A stretch of DNA of 64,000 nt, taken from Mesorhizobium carmichaelinearum. GTDB lineage: Bacteria > Pseudomonadota > Alphaproteobacteria > Rhizobiales > Rhizobiaceae. Below are positions 27,039-37,151 of the stretch, piece by piece. Location: contig NZ_FZQR01000004.1 in assembly GCF_900199455.1 (NCBI RefSeq), positions 434,001 through 498,000 on the forward strand, in the 5' to 3' direction. The position numbers and the translations under genes are program-made. Under the pieces are notes generated by a model. That model ran no database searches, was not told the origin of the DNA, and saw only the letters and a program-made list of their open reading frames with translations. How positions within the stretch are numbered: the first letter of the stretch is position 1; each line of letters starts with the position of its first letter.

Positions 27039-28771
27039 GGCACTCCATCCTGTTCTTGCTGCTGCTGTTTGCCCGGACCAAGTGATTTGATCGCCGCGTC
27101 GACGCTGTGGAATATACGCTGCGTGCCGACCATTTCAGCAATGCCGAACCGCGCCAGCGCCGCCTGGGCGCGCAGCGATTCCAGCCGCGCTATGGCAAAG
27201 ACCGCGCCGGCCTTGCGGCAATGCGCGATGGTGTCTTTCAGCGCCTGCGCGGCGGTGTAGTCGATTTCGACGATGTTGCTGGCCTCCAGCACGACCAGTT
27301 TCACGGTTTCGTTCCTGGCGTCGATGAGATCGCAGAGCCCACGCTTAAAGCGGTCGGCATTGACGAAGGACAGCGGCGCCTGGAAGGCCGCGACCAGCAC
27401 GCCGGAGAGTTGTTCGCCAGCACTGGGTTTACCCGGCGGCCACCAGACGGAAGTGCCCGGCACCTGTTCGAGTTCGATCGGCTCGGTGCGCGTCGCGCTC
27501 CATATACCATGCAGCAGCGACAGGCCGATGCCGACCGCCACGCCGGTCTCGATCGGCAACACGACGATCGCCGCCATGGTGATCAGGATCAACACGAATT
27601 CGACCGGTGCCTGCCGGTAGACACTGGCGAACACCTTCCAGCGCAGAATGTGCTGGGCAACGAACATCAGAACACCGGCAAGGGCGGCCTGCGGAACATC
27701 GGCGAGCAGGCCACCGCCAAAAGCGCCGAGTGCCAGTACGATGGCCGCGGCAATGAGACCGGACAGTTGCGAGCGGCCGCCCGACTGGGAGACGATTGCG
27801 GTGCGCGGCGGGCTCGCATTGACGGCAAAGGCGCCGAACAGGCCGGAGGCAATGCTGCCGGCGCCAACGCCGACGAAATCACGGTTGACGTCGGGGTCGC
27901 CTTGTAGCGGCACGAAGGAGCGCGAGGTCGCCGCTGTCTGCACCATGACGACGATGGCGATCAGCAACGCCAGCGGAACCAGCGCCTGCACATCGTCAAG
28001 GCTGGCAAGAGGCAGGCCGGCCCGCGGCAGGCCGTTCGGCAGGGCGCCAAGCACCTCGACGCCGCGATCCTTGAGGCCGAAGACGGCGACCGCAAGCGTG
28101 GCAAGCACCATGCCGATCAAGGCGCCGGGAATGCGGGCGCTGATGCGCTCGGCGCCAAGCACGATCGCGAACACGCCAAGGCCGAGCCCGAGGGCCCAGG
28201 GGTTGGTGAGATGGAGATTGCCGGCGATCTCGCCGATACGCCGCAAGGTTTCCCCGCTCTCGGAGGGCAGGCCGAGCAGCCCGGGCATTTGCGAAACGAT
28301 GATGTGGACGGCGATGCCGGCCAGAAACCCGGTCGTGACGGGCACTGACAGGAGATCGGCGATCCAGCCGAGGCGAAAGATGCCGCTGAGCGTCACAATC
28401 AGGCCGACCATCAGCGCCAGCATGGCCGCCAGCGCCAGATAATGCGGCGAACCTGACGTGGCGAGCAGCGCCAGGCTGCCGGCGAACAGCGGCGTGATGG
28501 TCGAATCCGCGCCGGCCGAGAGGTGACGATTGGCGCCGAACAGGGCGAACGCCACCGAACCGGCGACAAAAGCGAAAAAACCGATCTCGGGGGCAAAGCC
28601 GCCGAGCCGGGCGGTTGCCATCTGCTCGGGAATGGCAATCGCGGCCAATGTCAGACCCGCGATCACATCGCCGTTGAGATCCCCGGGCTGCCACCCGCTC
28701 AGCGCCCGCAAAGGCAGCCACTGGCCCCAATTCACGGTGCTCGCGGCTTTTGCTTGGGGAGATTGGTCCAT
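27035..28771 (-). CDS. SulP-family inorganic anion transporter with STAS domain
   Basis: 578 residues from ATG 28771. Residues ~20-430 contain the SulP membrane domain (~11-12 helices): GDVIAGLTLAAIAIPEQMATARLGGF, LSAGADSTITPLFAG, FVGVGAGSIASGLFGAFAVNASPPRTAIVSQSGGRSQLSG. Residues ~455-565 are a STAS domain (LVVLEASNIVEIDYTAAQALKDTI), which regulates transport. Members carry sulfate, bicarbonate or other anions. No carbonic anhydrase is fused, so the substrate is not fixed. It is the upstream gene of a two-gene unit with the ParB-like gene. Confidence 0.92.
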   Translation of the reverse strand: MDQSPQAKAASTVNWGQWLPLRALSGWQPGDLNGDVIAGLTLAAIAIPEQMATARLGGFAPEIGFFAFVAGSVAFALFGANRHLSAGADSTITPLFAGSLALLATSGSPHYLALAAMLALMVGLIVTLSGIFRLGWIADLLSVPVTTGFLAGIAVHIIVSQMPGLLGLPSESGETLRRIGEIAGNLHLTNPWALGLGLGVFAIVLGAERISARIPGALIGMVLATLAVAVFGLKDRGVEVLGALPNGLPRAGLPLASLDDVQALVPLALLIAIVVMVQTAATSRSFVPLQGDPDVNRDFVGVGAGSIASGLFGAFAVNASPPRTAIVSQSGGRSQLSGLIAAAIVLALGAFGGGLLADVPQAALAGVLMFVAQHILRWKVFASVYRQAPVEFVLILITMAAIVVLPIETGVAVGIGLSLLHGIWSATRTEPIELEQVPGTSVWWPPGKPSAGEQLSGVLVAAFQAPLSFVNADRFKRGLCDLIDARNETVKLVVLEASNIVEIDYTAAQALKDTIAHCRKAGAVFAIARLESLRAQAALARFGIAEMVGTQRIFHSVDAAIKSLGPGKQQQQEQDGVP

Positions 28772-28882
28772 TGCCGGCTTTTGCCTTGGTGGCGGCGAAA
28801 AGCGTTGTGGCCATATCGTCGCAATTTGCGGTATCCTTTTGAAATTACCATCAAAAATGACACTGGAAAAGTGGCGCGAACA

Positions 28883-28910
28883 TTGGAGTTTCGGCCGCGC
28901 TTCCTATATA
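28883..28910 (+). promoter_or_regulatory. sigma-70-type promoter of gyrA
   Basis: TTGGAG (28883-28888) and TATATA (28905-28910) are spaced by 16 bases. The expected start lies near 28917, giving a short leader of about 30 bases before the TTG start of gyrA at 28947. Confidence 0.5.
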
Positions 28911-28946
28911 AGCGGTCAGTGATTCCTGATTAGATTGTGATCCGAT

Positions 28947-31751
28947 TTGACCGACCAAAAGACACCGCGCGGCGCCGACGGCGGCCCCACCGGCATCGAG
29001 CCCATCTCCATCATCGAGGAGATGCAGAGCTCCTATCTCTCTTACGCCATGAGCGTGATCGTCAGCCGTGCGCTGCCGGATGTGCGCGACGGCCTGAAGC
29101 CGGTGCATCGCCGCATTCTCTATGCGGCGCATGAGAGCGGCTACCACTGGAACCGCAAATATGTGAAGTCGGCGCGCCCGGTCGCCGACGTGATGGGTAA
29201 ATACCATCCGCATGGCGATGCCTCGATCTATGATGCCTTGGTGCGCATGGCGCAGGACTGGTCGCTGCGCGTGCCGCTGATCGACGGGCAGGGCAATTTC
29301 GGCTCGATCGACGGCGATCCGCCGGCGGCGATGCGCTACACCGAATCGCGGCTGACCAAGGTCGCGCATGAGCTTCTGGAGGATATCGACAAGGACACCG
29401 TCGATTTCCAGGACACTTACGATGCCTCGGACACCGAGCCGAAGGTTCTGCCGGCGCGCTTCCCCAATCTGCTGGTCAACGGTTCCGGCGGCATTGCCGT
29501 CGGCATGGCCACCAACATCCCGCCGCACAATCTGGGCGAAGTCTGCAACGGCGCCATTGCCGTCATCGACAATCCGGCGATCGACCTGCCGGCATTGATG
29601 GAGATCATTCCGGGCCCCGATTTCCCGACTGGCGGCATCGTGCTTGGCCGCTCCGGCATCTACAGCGCCTATTCGACCGGCCGTGGCTCCATCGTCATGC
29701 GCGGCAAGGTCAACATCGAGCAGCGCGGCAATGATCGTGAATCGATCATCATCACCGAAGTTCCCTATCAGGTGAACAAGGCGTCGATGATCGAGAAGAT
29801 GGCCGAACTGGTCCGCGACAAGCGCATCGAGGGCATTTCCGACATCCGTGACGAAAGCGACCGCCAGGGCTATCGCGTCGTCATCGAGCTGAAGCGCGAC
29901 GCCGTCGCCGACGTCATCCTCAACCAGCTTTACCGCTTCACGCCGCTGCAGACCTCCTTCGGCGCCAATATGGTGGCGCTGAATGGCGGCAAGCCGGAAC
30001 TGCTGACGCTGACGGACATGCTGAAGGCGTTCGTCTCCTTCCGCGAAGAGGTCATCACAAGGCGGACGAAATTCCTGCTGCGCAAGGCGCGCGACCGCGC
30101 CCATGTGTTGGTGGGTCTGGCCATCGCCGTCGCAAATATCGACGAGGTCATCAAACTGATCCGCACCGCGCCGGACCCGCAGACGGCGCGCGAGCAATTG
30201 ATGGAGCGGCGCTGGCCGTCGGGCGATGTCGAATCGCTGATCCTTCTGATCGACGATCCGCGCCACCGCATCAATGAGGACGGCACCTACAATCTGTCCG
30301 AGGAACAGGCGCGCGCCATCCTCGAATTGCGCCTGCAGCGCCTGACCGCGCTTGGCCGCGACGAAATCGCCGACGAATTGAACACGATCGGCGACGAGAT
30401 CAAGGACTACCTCGACATCCTGTCGTCGCGCGCGCGCGTCCAACAGATCGTCAAGGACGAGCTCGCCGCCGTGCGCGACGAGTTCGGCACGCCACGCCGC
30501 ACCGAACTCACCGACGGCGGCGCCGACATGGAAGACGAGGACCTGATCCAGCGCGAGGACATGGTCGTGACGGTGAGCCATTCCGGCTACATCAAGCGCG
30601 TGCCGCTGTCGCTCTACCGGGCGCAGCGACGCGGCGGCAAGGGCCGCTCCGGCATGTCGACCAAGGAAGAGGATTTTGTCACCCGGCTGTTCGTGGCCAA
30701 CACGCACACGCCGGTGCTGTTCTTCTCCTCGCGCGGCATCGTCTACAAGGAAAAGGTCTGGCGGCTGCCGATCGGCAATCCGCAGTCACGCGGCAAGGCG
30801 CTGATCAACATGCTGCCGCTCGAGCAGGGCGAACGCATCACCACAATCATGCCGTTGCCCGAGGACGAGACGAGCTGGGGCGAACTCGACGTGATGTTCG
30901 CCACCACGCGTGGCACAGTGCGCCGCAACAAGCTGTCCGACTTCGTCCAGGTCAACCGCAACGGCAAGATCGCCATGAAGCTGGAGGAGGAAGGCGACGA
31001 GATCCTCGGCGTCGAGACCTGCACCGACAATGACGATGTGCTTTTGACCGCCAGCTCCGGCCAGTGCATCCGCTTCTCGGTCGGCGACGTGCGTGTCTTC
31101 CAGAGCCGCAACTCTGTCGGCGTACGCGGCATCACCATGGCCGAGACCGACCGCATCATCTCCATGTCGGTGATCGAGAATGTCGATGCGCCGCCGGCAG
31201 AACGCGCCGCCTATCTCAAGCGTGCGGCGGCCGAACGGCGGACTGCCGCCGGCATCGCCGCCGGTGAAGAGGAAGAGATCGCGCTGACCAATGAGGAGGT
31301 CGGCGAGGAGACGGAGCTTTCCGACGAGCGCTACGAGTTCCTCAAGGCGCACGAACAGTACGTGCTAACGGTGACCGAATATGGCTACGGCAAGCGTTCG
31401 TCGTCCTATGATTTCCGCCTGACCGGCCGCGGCGGCAAGGGCATCCGCGCCACTGACGTGTCGAAGACGGCTGAAATCGGCCGGCTGGTGGCGACCTTCC
31501 CGGTCGGCAATGACGACCAGATCATGCTGGTTTCGGATGGCGGCACGGTCATCCGGGTGCCGGTCAACGGCATCCGTTTCGCCAGCCGCGCCACCAAGGG
31601 CGTGACCATCTTCAATACGGCTGAAGGTGAGAAGGTGGTTTCGGTCGAGCGGATCTCGGAGCCGCAATCGGACGAAGAAAGCGAAGAGACCGTCGAGGGT
31701 GGCGCTGAGTCCGCTCCAGAGACTGACGCCGGTCCGGATGGCGCTGAGTAA
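28947..31751 (+). CDS. gyrA: DNA gyrase subunit A
   Basis: 934 residues. The only possible in-frame start near the family N-terminus is TTG 28947, because TGA occurs three codons upstream. Catalytic Tyr131 is in [10 protein letters not shown]. The quinolone region reads [14 protein letters not shown]: Ala92 aligns with E. coli Ser83 and Asp96 with Asp87. The GyrA box QRRGGKG lies near residue 555, marking gyrase rather than topoisomerase IV. The C-terminal beta-pinwheel follows, with an acidic insertion around residues 770-790 and an acidic tail. GyrA breaks and rejoins DNA for negative supercoiling. Confidence 0.98.
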   Translation: MTDQKTPRGADGGPTGIEPISIIEEMQSSYLSYAMSVIVSRALPDVRDGLKPVHRRILYAAHESGYHWNRKYVKSARPVADVMGKYHPHGDASIYDALVRMAQDWSLRVPLIDGQGNFGSIDGDPPAAMRYTESRLTKVAHELLEDIDKDTVDFQDTYDASDTEPKVLPARFPNLLVNGSGGIAVGMATNIPPHNLGEVCNGAIAVIDNPAIDLPALMEIIPGPDFPTGGIVLGRSGIYSAYSTGRGSIVMRGKVNIEQRGNDRESIIITEVPYQVNKASMIEKMAELVRDKRIEGISDIRDESDRQGYRVVIELKRDAVADVILNQLYRFTPLQTSFGANMVALNGGKPELLTLTDMLKAFVSFREEVITRRTKFLLRKARDRAHVLVGLAIAVANIDEVIKLIRTAPDPQTAREQLMERRWPSGDVESLILLIDDPRHRINEDGTYNLSEEQARAILELRLQRLTALGRDEIADELNTIGDEIKDYLDILSSRARVQQIVKDELAAVRDEFGTPRRTELTDGGADMEDEDLIQREDMVVTVSHSGYIKRVPLSLYRAQRRGGKGRSGMSTKEEDFVTRLFVANTHTPVLFFSSRGIVYKEKVWRLPIGNPQSRGKALINMLPLEQGERITTIMPLPEDETSWGELDVMFATTRGTVRRNKLSDFVQVNRNGKIAMKLEEEGDEILGVETCTDNDDVLLTASSGQCIRFSVGDVRVFQSRNSVGVRGITMAETDRIISMSVIENVDAPPAERAAYLKRAAAERRTAAGIAAGEEEEIALTNEEVGEETELSDERYEFLKAHEQYVLTVTEYGYGKRSSSYDFRLTGRGGKGIRATDVSKTAEIGRLVATFPVGNDDQIMLVSDGGTVIRVPVNGIRFASRATKGVTIFNTAEGEKVVSVERISEPQSDEESEETVEGGAESAPETDAGPDGAE

Positions 31752-31766
31752 ATCCAGACATAGCAA

Positions 31767-31786
31767 CGCCGGCCCCTTGGCCGGCG
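31767..31786. terminator. hairpin after gyrA
   Basis: CGCCGGCC (31767-31774) and GGCCGGCG (31779-31786) form a perfect 8-bp stem with a CCTT loop, between the convergent gyrA and the small gene at 31808-31960. There is no T-run, so it is a weak terminator candidate in either direction. Confidence 0.5.
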
Positions 31787-31807
31787 CGGCAGCAGGTCTG
31801 GACTGAG

Positions 31808-31960
31808 TTAGTAGTGACGATACGGCTTGCGCGGGCCGAAGCCTTCGAAGCGCTTGGTGGTTGCCTTGACGCGGATGCGTTGTGCCTCCTGATGCAGCCC
31901 AAATACGGTGGCGATCAGCATGGCGACGGTCATTGCGGTGGCGAGCATGTAGATCAGCAT
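31808..31960 (-). CDS. small membrane protein of unknown function (50 aa)
   Basis: ATG 31960 has AGGAG nine bases upstream and opens a 50-codon frame ending at TAA (31808-31810). The first 22 residues (MLIYMLATAMTVAMLIATVF) are a single membrane helix; the rest is strongly basic, with HQEAQRIRVKATTKRFEGFG and RKPYRHY at the end. The layout is a small single-span protein with a positively charged cytosolic tail that may touch nucleic acid or acidic lipids. Function unknown. Confidence 0.65.
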   Translation of the reverse strand: MLIYMLATAMTVAMLIATVFGLHQEAQRIRVKATTKRFEGFGPRKPYRHY

Positions 31961-32154
31961 ATGCGTGTTCTCCTGCGCCTTACAACGGATAGATGGGATT
32001 TTGGTTTCATCTTATTAAGGTGCAACCTAGTGAACGCTGCGTGAAGGCTTCGTGATCAGCGTGTTCATCTGTCGTTCATGCGCCGGAAAAGGTTCACGGC
32101 CTTCGCGCCGATCGGATTTGCCTTTGCGAGAGAGGCTCGCTAGAAGCACCTGCC

Positions 32155-32655
32155 ATGATTGAACGCACCGCCCTTTATGCCGGCTCCTTCGACCCGCTGA
32201 CCAACGGGCATCTCGATGTGCTGAAAGCGTCGCTGGCGGTGGCCGACATCGTCTACGCCGCGATCGGCATTCATCCGGGCAAGAAGCCGTTGTTCTCCTT
32301 CGAGGAGCGGGTGCAGTTGATCGAAGCCGCCACGAAAGCCGAATTCGGCCGTGACGGCGCCCGCATCAAGGTCGTTGCCTTCGACGGGCTGGTGATTGAT
32401 GCCGCCAGGAAACAGGGCGCTTCGATCATGATCCGTGGCCTGCGCGACGGCACCGATCTCGATTACGAAATGCAGATGGCCGGCATGAACGAAACCATGG
32501 CGCCCGAGCTGCAGACGGTTTTTCTGCCCGCCAGCCCGTCGGTGCGCACCATTACCGCCACACTTGTGCGCCAGATAGCCTCGATGGGAGGCGACATCCG
32601 CCCCTTCGTGCCGGCGGCTGTTGCCGGCGCGCTCACCGCCAAATTCGCAAAATAA
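32155..32655 (+). CDS. coaD: phosphopantetheine adenylyltransferase
   Basis: 166 residues from ATG 32155. The nucleotidyltransferase motif TNGHLDV sits in [40 protein letters not shown] and [17 protein letters not shown] (equivalent to ISSTxVR) complete the family pattern. It joins 4'-phosphopantetheine and ATP to dephospho-CoA, the penultimate step of CoA synthesis. It heads a tight series of genes through tgt (gap to ppiA 17 bases). Confidence 0.97.
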   Translation: MIERTALYAGSFDPLTNGHLDVLKASLAVADIVYAAIGIHPGKKPLFSFEERVQLIEAATKAEFGRDGARIKVVAFDGLVIDAARKQGASIMIRGLRDGTDLDYEMQMAGMNETMAPELQTVFLPASPSVRTITATLVRQIASMGGDIRPFVPAAVAGALTAKFAK

Positions 32656-32672
32656 GTTTACCGGAGAAGACC

Positions 32673-33260
32673 ATGCAGCTTAAAAGGCTTGCCTCGTTCC
32701 TCGTCGTGCTTGCCGGTCTCGTGACCGCGTCTGTGTCGGCCTATGCCGCCGACCCGGAAAACACCATGATCATCACGCTGAAGGACGGCGACGTCACCAT
32801 CGCGCTGCGTCCCGACCTGGCACCCAAGCATGTCGCGCAGATCAAGAAGCTGGTGCGTGACCATGCCTATGACAATGTCGCTTTCCACCGCGTCATCGAC
32901 GGCTTCATGGCGCAGACCGGCGACGTCAAGTTCGGCAATATGAAGAAGGGTTTCAACGCCCAGGCCGTCGGCACCGGCGGTTCGGACTTGCCCGACCTGC
33001 CGGCCGAATTCTCGCAGACCGAGCACTATAAGCGCGGCGTGGTCGGCATGGCCCGTTCGCAGGACCCGAACTCCGCCAATTCGCAGTTCTTCATCATGTT
33101 CGCGCCGGCGCCGCCGCTCGATGGCCAGTACACCATCGTCGGCAATGTCGTCAGCGGCATGCAACTGGTGGACCACATCAAGAAGGGTGATGAGGCGGAC
33201 AACGGCACGGTCTCCGATCCTGACCAGATGATCAAGGTCCGCATCGCCGCCGACAAGTAA
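32673..33260 (+). CDS. ppiA: periplasmic peptidyl-prolyl cis-trans isomerase (cyclophilin)
   Basis: 195 residues from ATG 32673. A signal peptide (LKRLASFLVVLAGLVTASVSAYA) places it in the periplasm. Cyclophilin motifs: [18 protein letters not shown] (catalytic Arg and the FxxxMQ-type region), [25 protein letters not shown], and GQYTIVGNVVSGMQLVD. It speeds proline isomerisation during folding. The paralogous cytosolic cyclophilin follows 28 bases later. Confidence 0.93.
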   Translation: MQLKRLASFLVVLAGLVTASVSAYAADPENTMIITLKDGDVTIALRPDLAPKHVAQIKKLVRDHAYDNVAFHRVIDGFMAQTGDVKFGNMKKGFNAQAVGTGGSDLPDLPAEFSQTEHYKRGVVGMARSQDPNSANSQFFIMFAPAPPLDGQYTIVGNVVSGMQLVDHIKKGDEADNGTVSDPDQMIKVRIAADK

Positions 33261-33288
33261 TTTCTGTTTTCTCAAAAGGATATCTGAC

Positions 33289-33801
33289 ATGGCTGAAATC
33301 AAGGACCGCGAGAACGCGCTCATCCTCGAAACGACCAAAGGCAAGGTCGTCATCGAACTTTTCCCCGACCTGGCGCCTGGCCATGTCGCCCGCATCAAGG
33401 AACTGGCCAGGGAAGGTGCCTATGACGGCGTGGTCTTCCACCGCGTCATCGACGGCTTCATGGCGCAGACCGGCGATGTGAAGTTCGGCAATTCGAACAA
33501 GCCGACCTTTGCGCCTTCCCGCGCTGGCATGGGCGGTTCCGACAAGCCCGACCTGAAGGCTGAATTCTCCAACGCCAACCATGGCCGCGGCACCTGCTCG
33601 ATGGCGCGGGCGCAGAACCCGAACTCGGCCAATTCGCAGTTCTTCATCTGCTTCGACGATGCCGCCTTCCTCAACCGCCAGTACACGGTCTGGGGCCAGG
33701 TCATCGAAGGCATGGACAATGTCGACAAGATCAAGCGCGGCGAGCCGGTGGTCGATCCCGACAAGATCGTGTCGCTGAAGGTCGCGGCAGACGTCAAGTA
33801 A
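33289..33801 (+). CDS. ppiB: cytosolic peptidyl-prolyl cis-trans isomerase (cyclophilin)
   Basis: 170 residues from ATG 33289, no signal peptide. Motifs [40 protein letters not shown] and [17 protein letters not shown] match bacterial PpiB. Strong similarity in the core to the preceding gene indicates tandem duplication of a cyclophilin with gain of a signal peptide in one copy. Only 12 bases separate it from the next gene. Confidence 0.94.
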   Translation: MAEIKDRENALILETTKGKVVIELFPDLAPGHVARIKELAREGAYDGVVFHRVIDGFMAQTGDVKFGNSNKPTFAPSRAGMGGSDKPDLKAEFSNANHGRGTCSMARAQNPNSANSQFFICFDDAAFLNRQYTVWGQVIEGMDNVDKIKRGEPVVDPDKIVSLKVAADVK

Positions 33802-33813
33802 GGCGAAACGGCA

Positions 33814-34263
33814 ATGATGGGCGTCGTCTGGTCGCTTCTCGGCATCCTGTCCGGCGCTTTCATTGCCATCCAGGCCCCGATCAATTCGCAGCTGGCGCGC
33901 GGCCTGGGCCTCCCGGTCGCGGCGGCTGCGTTTTCGTTCCTGTCGGGCGCGATCGTGCTCGGCATCATCTCCGTTGCGGCGGTGAAGCTGCAAGGCATTT
34001 CGCTCGACTGGAAGGCGCCGGCGCCCTGGCTGTTCGTCGCGGGCGGCATGCTCGGCGGCTTCTATGTCACGCTCTCCACAATCCTCACGCCGCGTATCGG
34101 TGCTGCCGCGCTGATGGCGTTCCTGGTGGCCGGCCAGCTGCTGGCCGGCATGCTCATCGACCGCGTCGGTTTCCTTGGCGTCGCGGTGCGCGAAATCTCG
34201 CTCGGCCGAGTCGCCGGCGCGGTGATGCTCTTGGCCGGAGCACTGCTTATCCGGCTCTACTGA
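33814..34263 (+). CDS. DMT-superfamily (YdcZ/DUF606) membrane protein
   Basis: 149 residues from ATG 33814 with about five membrane helices. It matches the YdcZ family: [28 protein letters not shown] at the N-terminus, [49 protein letters not shown] in the middle. The family is half the length of normal drug/metabolite transporters and probably works as a dimer. Substrate unknown. Its stop shares a base with the queA start. Confidence 0.88.
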   Translation: MMGVVWSLLGILSGAFIAIQAPINSQLARGLGLPVAAAAFSFLSGAIVLGIISVAAVKLQGISLDWKAPAPWLFVAGGMLGGFYVTLSTILTPRIGAAALMAFLVAGQLLAGMLIDRVGFLGVAVREISLGRVAGAVMLLAGALLIRLY

Positions 34264-35351
34264 TGCGCGTCGATCTCTTCGACTTCGATCTGCCGGAGGA
34301 GCGTATCGCGCTCCGCCCGGCGGAACCGCGCGACAGCGCCAAAATGCTGGTGGTCAAGCCGGGCGAGGTACTCGACGACCGCACAGTCAGCGACCTGCCG
34401 TCCTTGCTCAGGGCCGGCGACGTGCTGGTGTTCAACGACACCAAGGTCATTCCGGCGCAGCTCAAAGGCATAAGGCGGCGCGGCGAAGCGCAGGCGCAGG
34501 TCGAAGCCACGTTGCACATGCGCGTGGCGCCGGACCGTTGGCTGGCGTTCATGCGGCCGGGCAAGCGCATTGCCGCCGGCGATCGCATCCATTTCGGCCA
34601 TGACGGCAATTCCTGTTTCCTCGGCCAGCTCGACGCCACGGTGATCGAGAAGGGCGAGGGCGGCGAGGCGCTGCTTGGCTTCGACCTGTCGGGGCCGTTC
34701 CTCGATGAGGCGCTGCACGTGGTCGGCCATATTCCGCTACCGCCCTACATCGCCTCGAAACGCGATGACGATGAGCGCGACCGGGCCGATTACCAGACCA
34801 TCTATGCCCGAGAGGAAGGTGCGGTCGCGGCACCTACCGCCGGCCTGCATTTCACGCCGGAGCTTTTTGCGGCCCTCGACGCCAAGGGCATCGAGCGCCA
34901 CTTCGTAACGCTTCATGTCGGTGCCGGGACGTTCCTGCCGGTCAAGGCCGACGACACCGCCGACCACAAGATGCATGCCGAGATCGGCTCGGTCAGCCGG
35001 GAAACTGCCGACGCGCTGAACGCGGCCAAAGCGAGGGGCGGGCGCATCATCGCTGTCGGCACAACCTCGCTGCGGCTGCTGGAGAGCGCGGCGCGTGAAG
35101 ACGGTACTGTGCCTGCGTGGTCCGGCCCGACTGACATCTTCATTACGCCAGGCTACCGCTTTCGCACCGCCGACATGCTGATGACCAATTTCCATTTGCC
35201 GCGCTCGACGCTGTTCATGCTGGTCTCCGCCTTCAGCGGCCTCGACACGATGCGTGCGGCCTATGCACATGCCATCGCGAACCGCTACAGGTTTTACTCC
35301 TATGGAGACGCAAGCCTGCTGTACCGAGCGGAGATGAGCCATGGACGATGA
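34263..35351 (+). CDS. queA: tRNA preQ1(34) S-adenosylmethionine ribosyltransferase-isomerase
   Basis: 362 residues from ATG 34263. Family motifs: [70 protein letters not shown], and [14 protein letters not shown]. QueA adds the epoxycyclopentanediol from SAM's ribose to preQ1 in tRNA, after Tgt. Its end overlaps the next small gene by 11 bases, and tgt follows that, so the queuosine genes are kept together. Confidence 0.97.
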   Translation: MRVDLFDFDLPEERIALRPAEPRDSAKMLVVKPGEVLDDRTVSDLPSLLRAGDVLVFNDTKVIPAQLKGIRRRGEAQAQVEATLHMRVAPDRWLAFMRPGKRIAAGDRIHFGHDGNSCFLGQLDATVIEKGEGGEALLGFDLSGPFLDEALHVVGHIPLPPYIASKRDDDERDRADYQTIYAREEGAVAAPTAGLHFTPELFAALDAKGIERHFVTLHVGAGTFLPVKADDTADHKMHAEIGSVSRETADALNAAKARGGRIIAVGTTSLRLLESAAREDGTVPAWSGPTDIFITPGYRFRTADMLMTNFHLPRSTLFMLVSAFSGLDTMRAAYAHAIANRYRFYSYGDASLLYRAEMSHGR

Positions 35352-35610
35352 CCTGCAGACTCTCGATCGCGACGCCTTGATCGCGGAGGTGAAAAAGCTG
35401 CGCGCCGGCATTCGCGCGCATCGCGACACGTCAGGCCATGATCTCTGCTGGCATCATCCCGATTTGTGGGACCTGTTGCCTGAAAAGACCGAGCCATCGA
35501 TTGCCGTGCCGCCGTGGCCCAAATTCATGCGCGGCTGCATCCAATACCGCCAGTCGCTCGACAGACAGGCGCCTGATGCGCCGATCCACGACAAGGAATT
35601 CAATGGCTAA
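35341..35610 (+). CDS. small conserved-looking protein between queA and tgt (89 aa)
   Basis: 89 residues from ATG 35341, overlapping queA by 11 bases and tgt by 8. The N-terminal half is a helix ([25 protein letters not shown]), then [19 protein letters not shown], with one Cys and two adjacent His, and a C-terminal [15 protein letters not shown]. The tight overlaps on both sides support real translation. The Cys and His residues could bind a metal, but no family with a known role is recognised. Queuosine function by neighbourhood is only a guess. Confidence 0.7.
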   Translation: MDDDLQTLDRDALIAEVKKLRAGIRAHRDTSGHDLCWHHPDLWDLLPEKTEPSIAVPPWPKFMRGCIQYRQSLDRQAPDAPIHDKEFNG

Positions 35611-36733
35611 GCCGTTCAGCTTCAAGGTCCTCGCCACCAACGGCAAGGCGCGGCGCGGTCTGATCGACATGCCGCGCGGCGAAATCCGCACGCCTGCCTT
35701 CATGCCGGTCGGCACCGGTGGCACCGTCAAGACGATGTATATGGACCAGGTGCGCGGCGTCGGTGCCGACATTATCCTGGGCAACACCTATCACCTGATG
35801 CTGCGGCCCGGCGCCGAGCGCGTGGCGCGGCTTGGCGGATTGCATGAATTCGCCCGCTGGCCGCATCCGATCCTGACCGACAGCGGCGGTTTCCAGGTGA
35901 TGTCGCTGTCGAAGCTGAGGAAATTGACCGAAAAGGGCGTCACCTTCCGCTCGCATGTCGATGGCGCGCCTTACGAGATGTCGCCGGAACGCTCGATCGA
36001 GATCCAGGGCCTGCTCGATTCGGACATCCAGATGCAGCTCGACGAATGCACGGCGCTGCCGGCCGAGCTGAAGGAGATCGAACGCGCAATGGAGCTGTCG
36101 CTGCGCTGGGCCGAGCGCTGCAAGACGGCATTCGGCGACCAGCCGGGCAAGGCGATGTTCGGCATCGTGCAAGGCGGCGACAATGCGGCGTTGCGCGTGC
36201 GCTCGGCGCAGGCGCTGAGCGCGATGGAGCTGAAGGGCTATGCGGTTGGCGGGCTGGCCGTCGGCGAGCCGCAAGCGGTGATGCTCGAAATGCTCGACAT
36301 CACCTGTCCCGAATTGCCCGCGGACAAGCCACGCTATCTCATGGGCGTCGGCACGCCTGACGATATCCTGAAATCAGTGGCGCGCGGCATCGACATGTTC
36401 GACTGCGTGATGCCGACGCGGGCCGGCCGGCACGGCCTTGCCTACACAAGGCGTGGCAAGGTCAATCTGCGCAACGCCCGCCACGCCGACGATCCGCGCC
36501 CACTCGATGAGGAAAGCGACTGCCCGGCGGCGCGCGATTATTCGCGCGCCTATCTGCACCATCTCGTGCGCTCGCAGGAGGCGCTTGGGGCGATGCTGCT
36601 CACCTGGAATAATCTGTCTTACTACCAGAAGCTTATGCAAGACATTCGCGCCGCTGTCGAGACCGGCAGCTTCGAGGCGCGTGGAGCTGAGATCACCGAA
36701 GGCTGGGCGAGGGGCGATATCCCCGTCCTGTAA
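35603..36733 (+). CDS. tgt: queuine/preQ1 tRNA-guanine transglycosylase, zinc site degenerate
   Basis: 376 residues from ATG 35603, preceded by AAGGA; the frame is open upstream but this start gives the normal [19 protein letters not shown]. Active-site motifs are intact: [12 protein letters not shown] (first Asp), GIVQGG, GLAVGE and [14 protein letters not shown] (nucleophile Asp). The zinc motif is not: where Zymomonas Tgt has CxCxxC and a later His, this protein has SDCPAA and TWNN, leaving one Cys of four ligands. Tgt swaps guanine-34 for preQ1 in tRNAs with GUN anticodons. Confidence 0.96.
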   Translation: MAKPFSFKVLATNGKARRGLIDMPRGEIRTPAFMPVGTGGTVKTMYMDQVRGVGADIILGNTYHLMLRPGAERVARLGGLHEFARWPHPILTDSGGFQVMSLSKLRKLTEKGVTFRSHVDGAPYEMSPERSIEIQGLLDSDIQMQLDECTALPAELKEIERAMELSLRWAERCKTAFGDQPGKAMFGIVQGGDNAALRVRSAQALSAMELKGYAVGGLAVGEPQAVMLEMLDITCPELPADKPRYLMGVGTPDDILKSVARGIDMFDCVMPTRAGRHGLAYTRRGKVNLRNARHADDPRPLDEESDCPAARDYSRAYLHHLVRSQEALGAMLLTWNNLSYYQKLMQDIRAAVETGSFEARGAEITEGWARGDIPVL

Positions 36734-36737
36734 AACC

Positions 36738-37151
36738 TCAAGTGCTCAGCGAGTTCGACGCCCGCAGGCTGCAGCCGGTGATCTGAAATGTGCCGTCGGG
36801 TTGCAGCTGCAGCGTGTAGACCGCCTCATAATCCTTGCCATCGGGGCCGACGATCAGCACCTGCTGGATAATCGATCCCGGACCTGTCTGCTCGACCTTG
36901 CCGAAGGCATAGGATTGTGGCTTGCGCACCGGCGGGTAACCATTGGTCACCATGTTCATGAAGGCGTCTACGGTCGGGAACACCTGCTTCACGTTGGGTG
37001 CGGCGAAGCTGTAGGCCTTGGCGCCGTCATCGGCCAGCAGCGCCTTCAACTGACCATCGATGACAGCCTGGCCAGCCTTTATTTCAGCATCGCCGGCAAA
37101 CGCCGAGAACGCCAGCATGACGAACGCGAATGCGAAAAAGGCGCGGCGCAT
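36738..37151 (-). CDS. DUF4864 secreted protein
   Basis: 137 residues from ATG 37151. Signal peptide (MRRAFFAFAFVMLAFSAFA). The mature part matches DUF4864: IKAGQAVIDGQLKALLADDGAKAYSFAAPNVKQVFPTVDAFMNMV, then GYPPVRKPQSYAFG and YEAVYTLQLQPDGTFQITGC. The fold is probably NTF2-like. It is periplasmic and of unknown function. It converges with tgt, only four bases apart, so tgt message likely ends within it. Confidence 0.85.
   Translation of the reverse strand: MRRAFFAFAFVMLAFSAFAGDAEIKAGQAVIDGQLKALLADDGAKAYSFAAPNVKQVFPTVDAFMNMVTNGYPPVRKPQSYAFGKVEQTGPGSIIQQVLIVGPDGKDYEAVYTLQLQPDGTFQITGCSLRASNSLST

Noticed and set aside
28851..30707. 618-codon minus-strand open frame across gyrA
   Set aside because: Antisense shadow of gyrA with no domain; Ala/Asp/Arg-rich composition typical of shadows.
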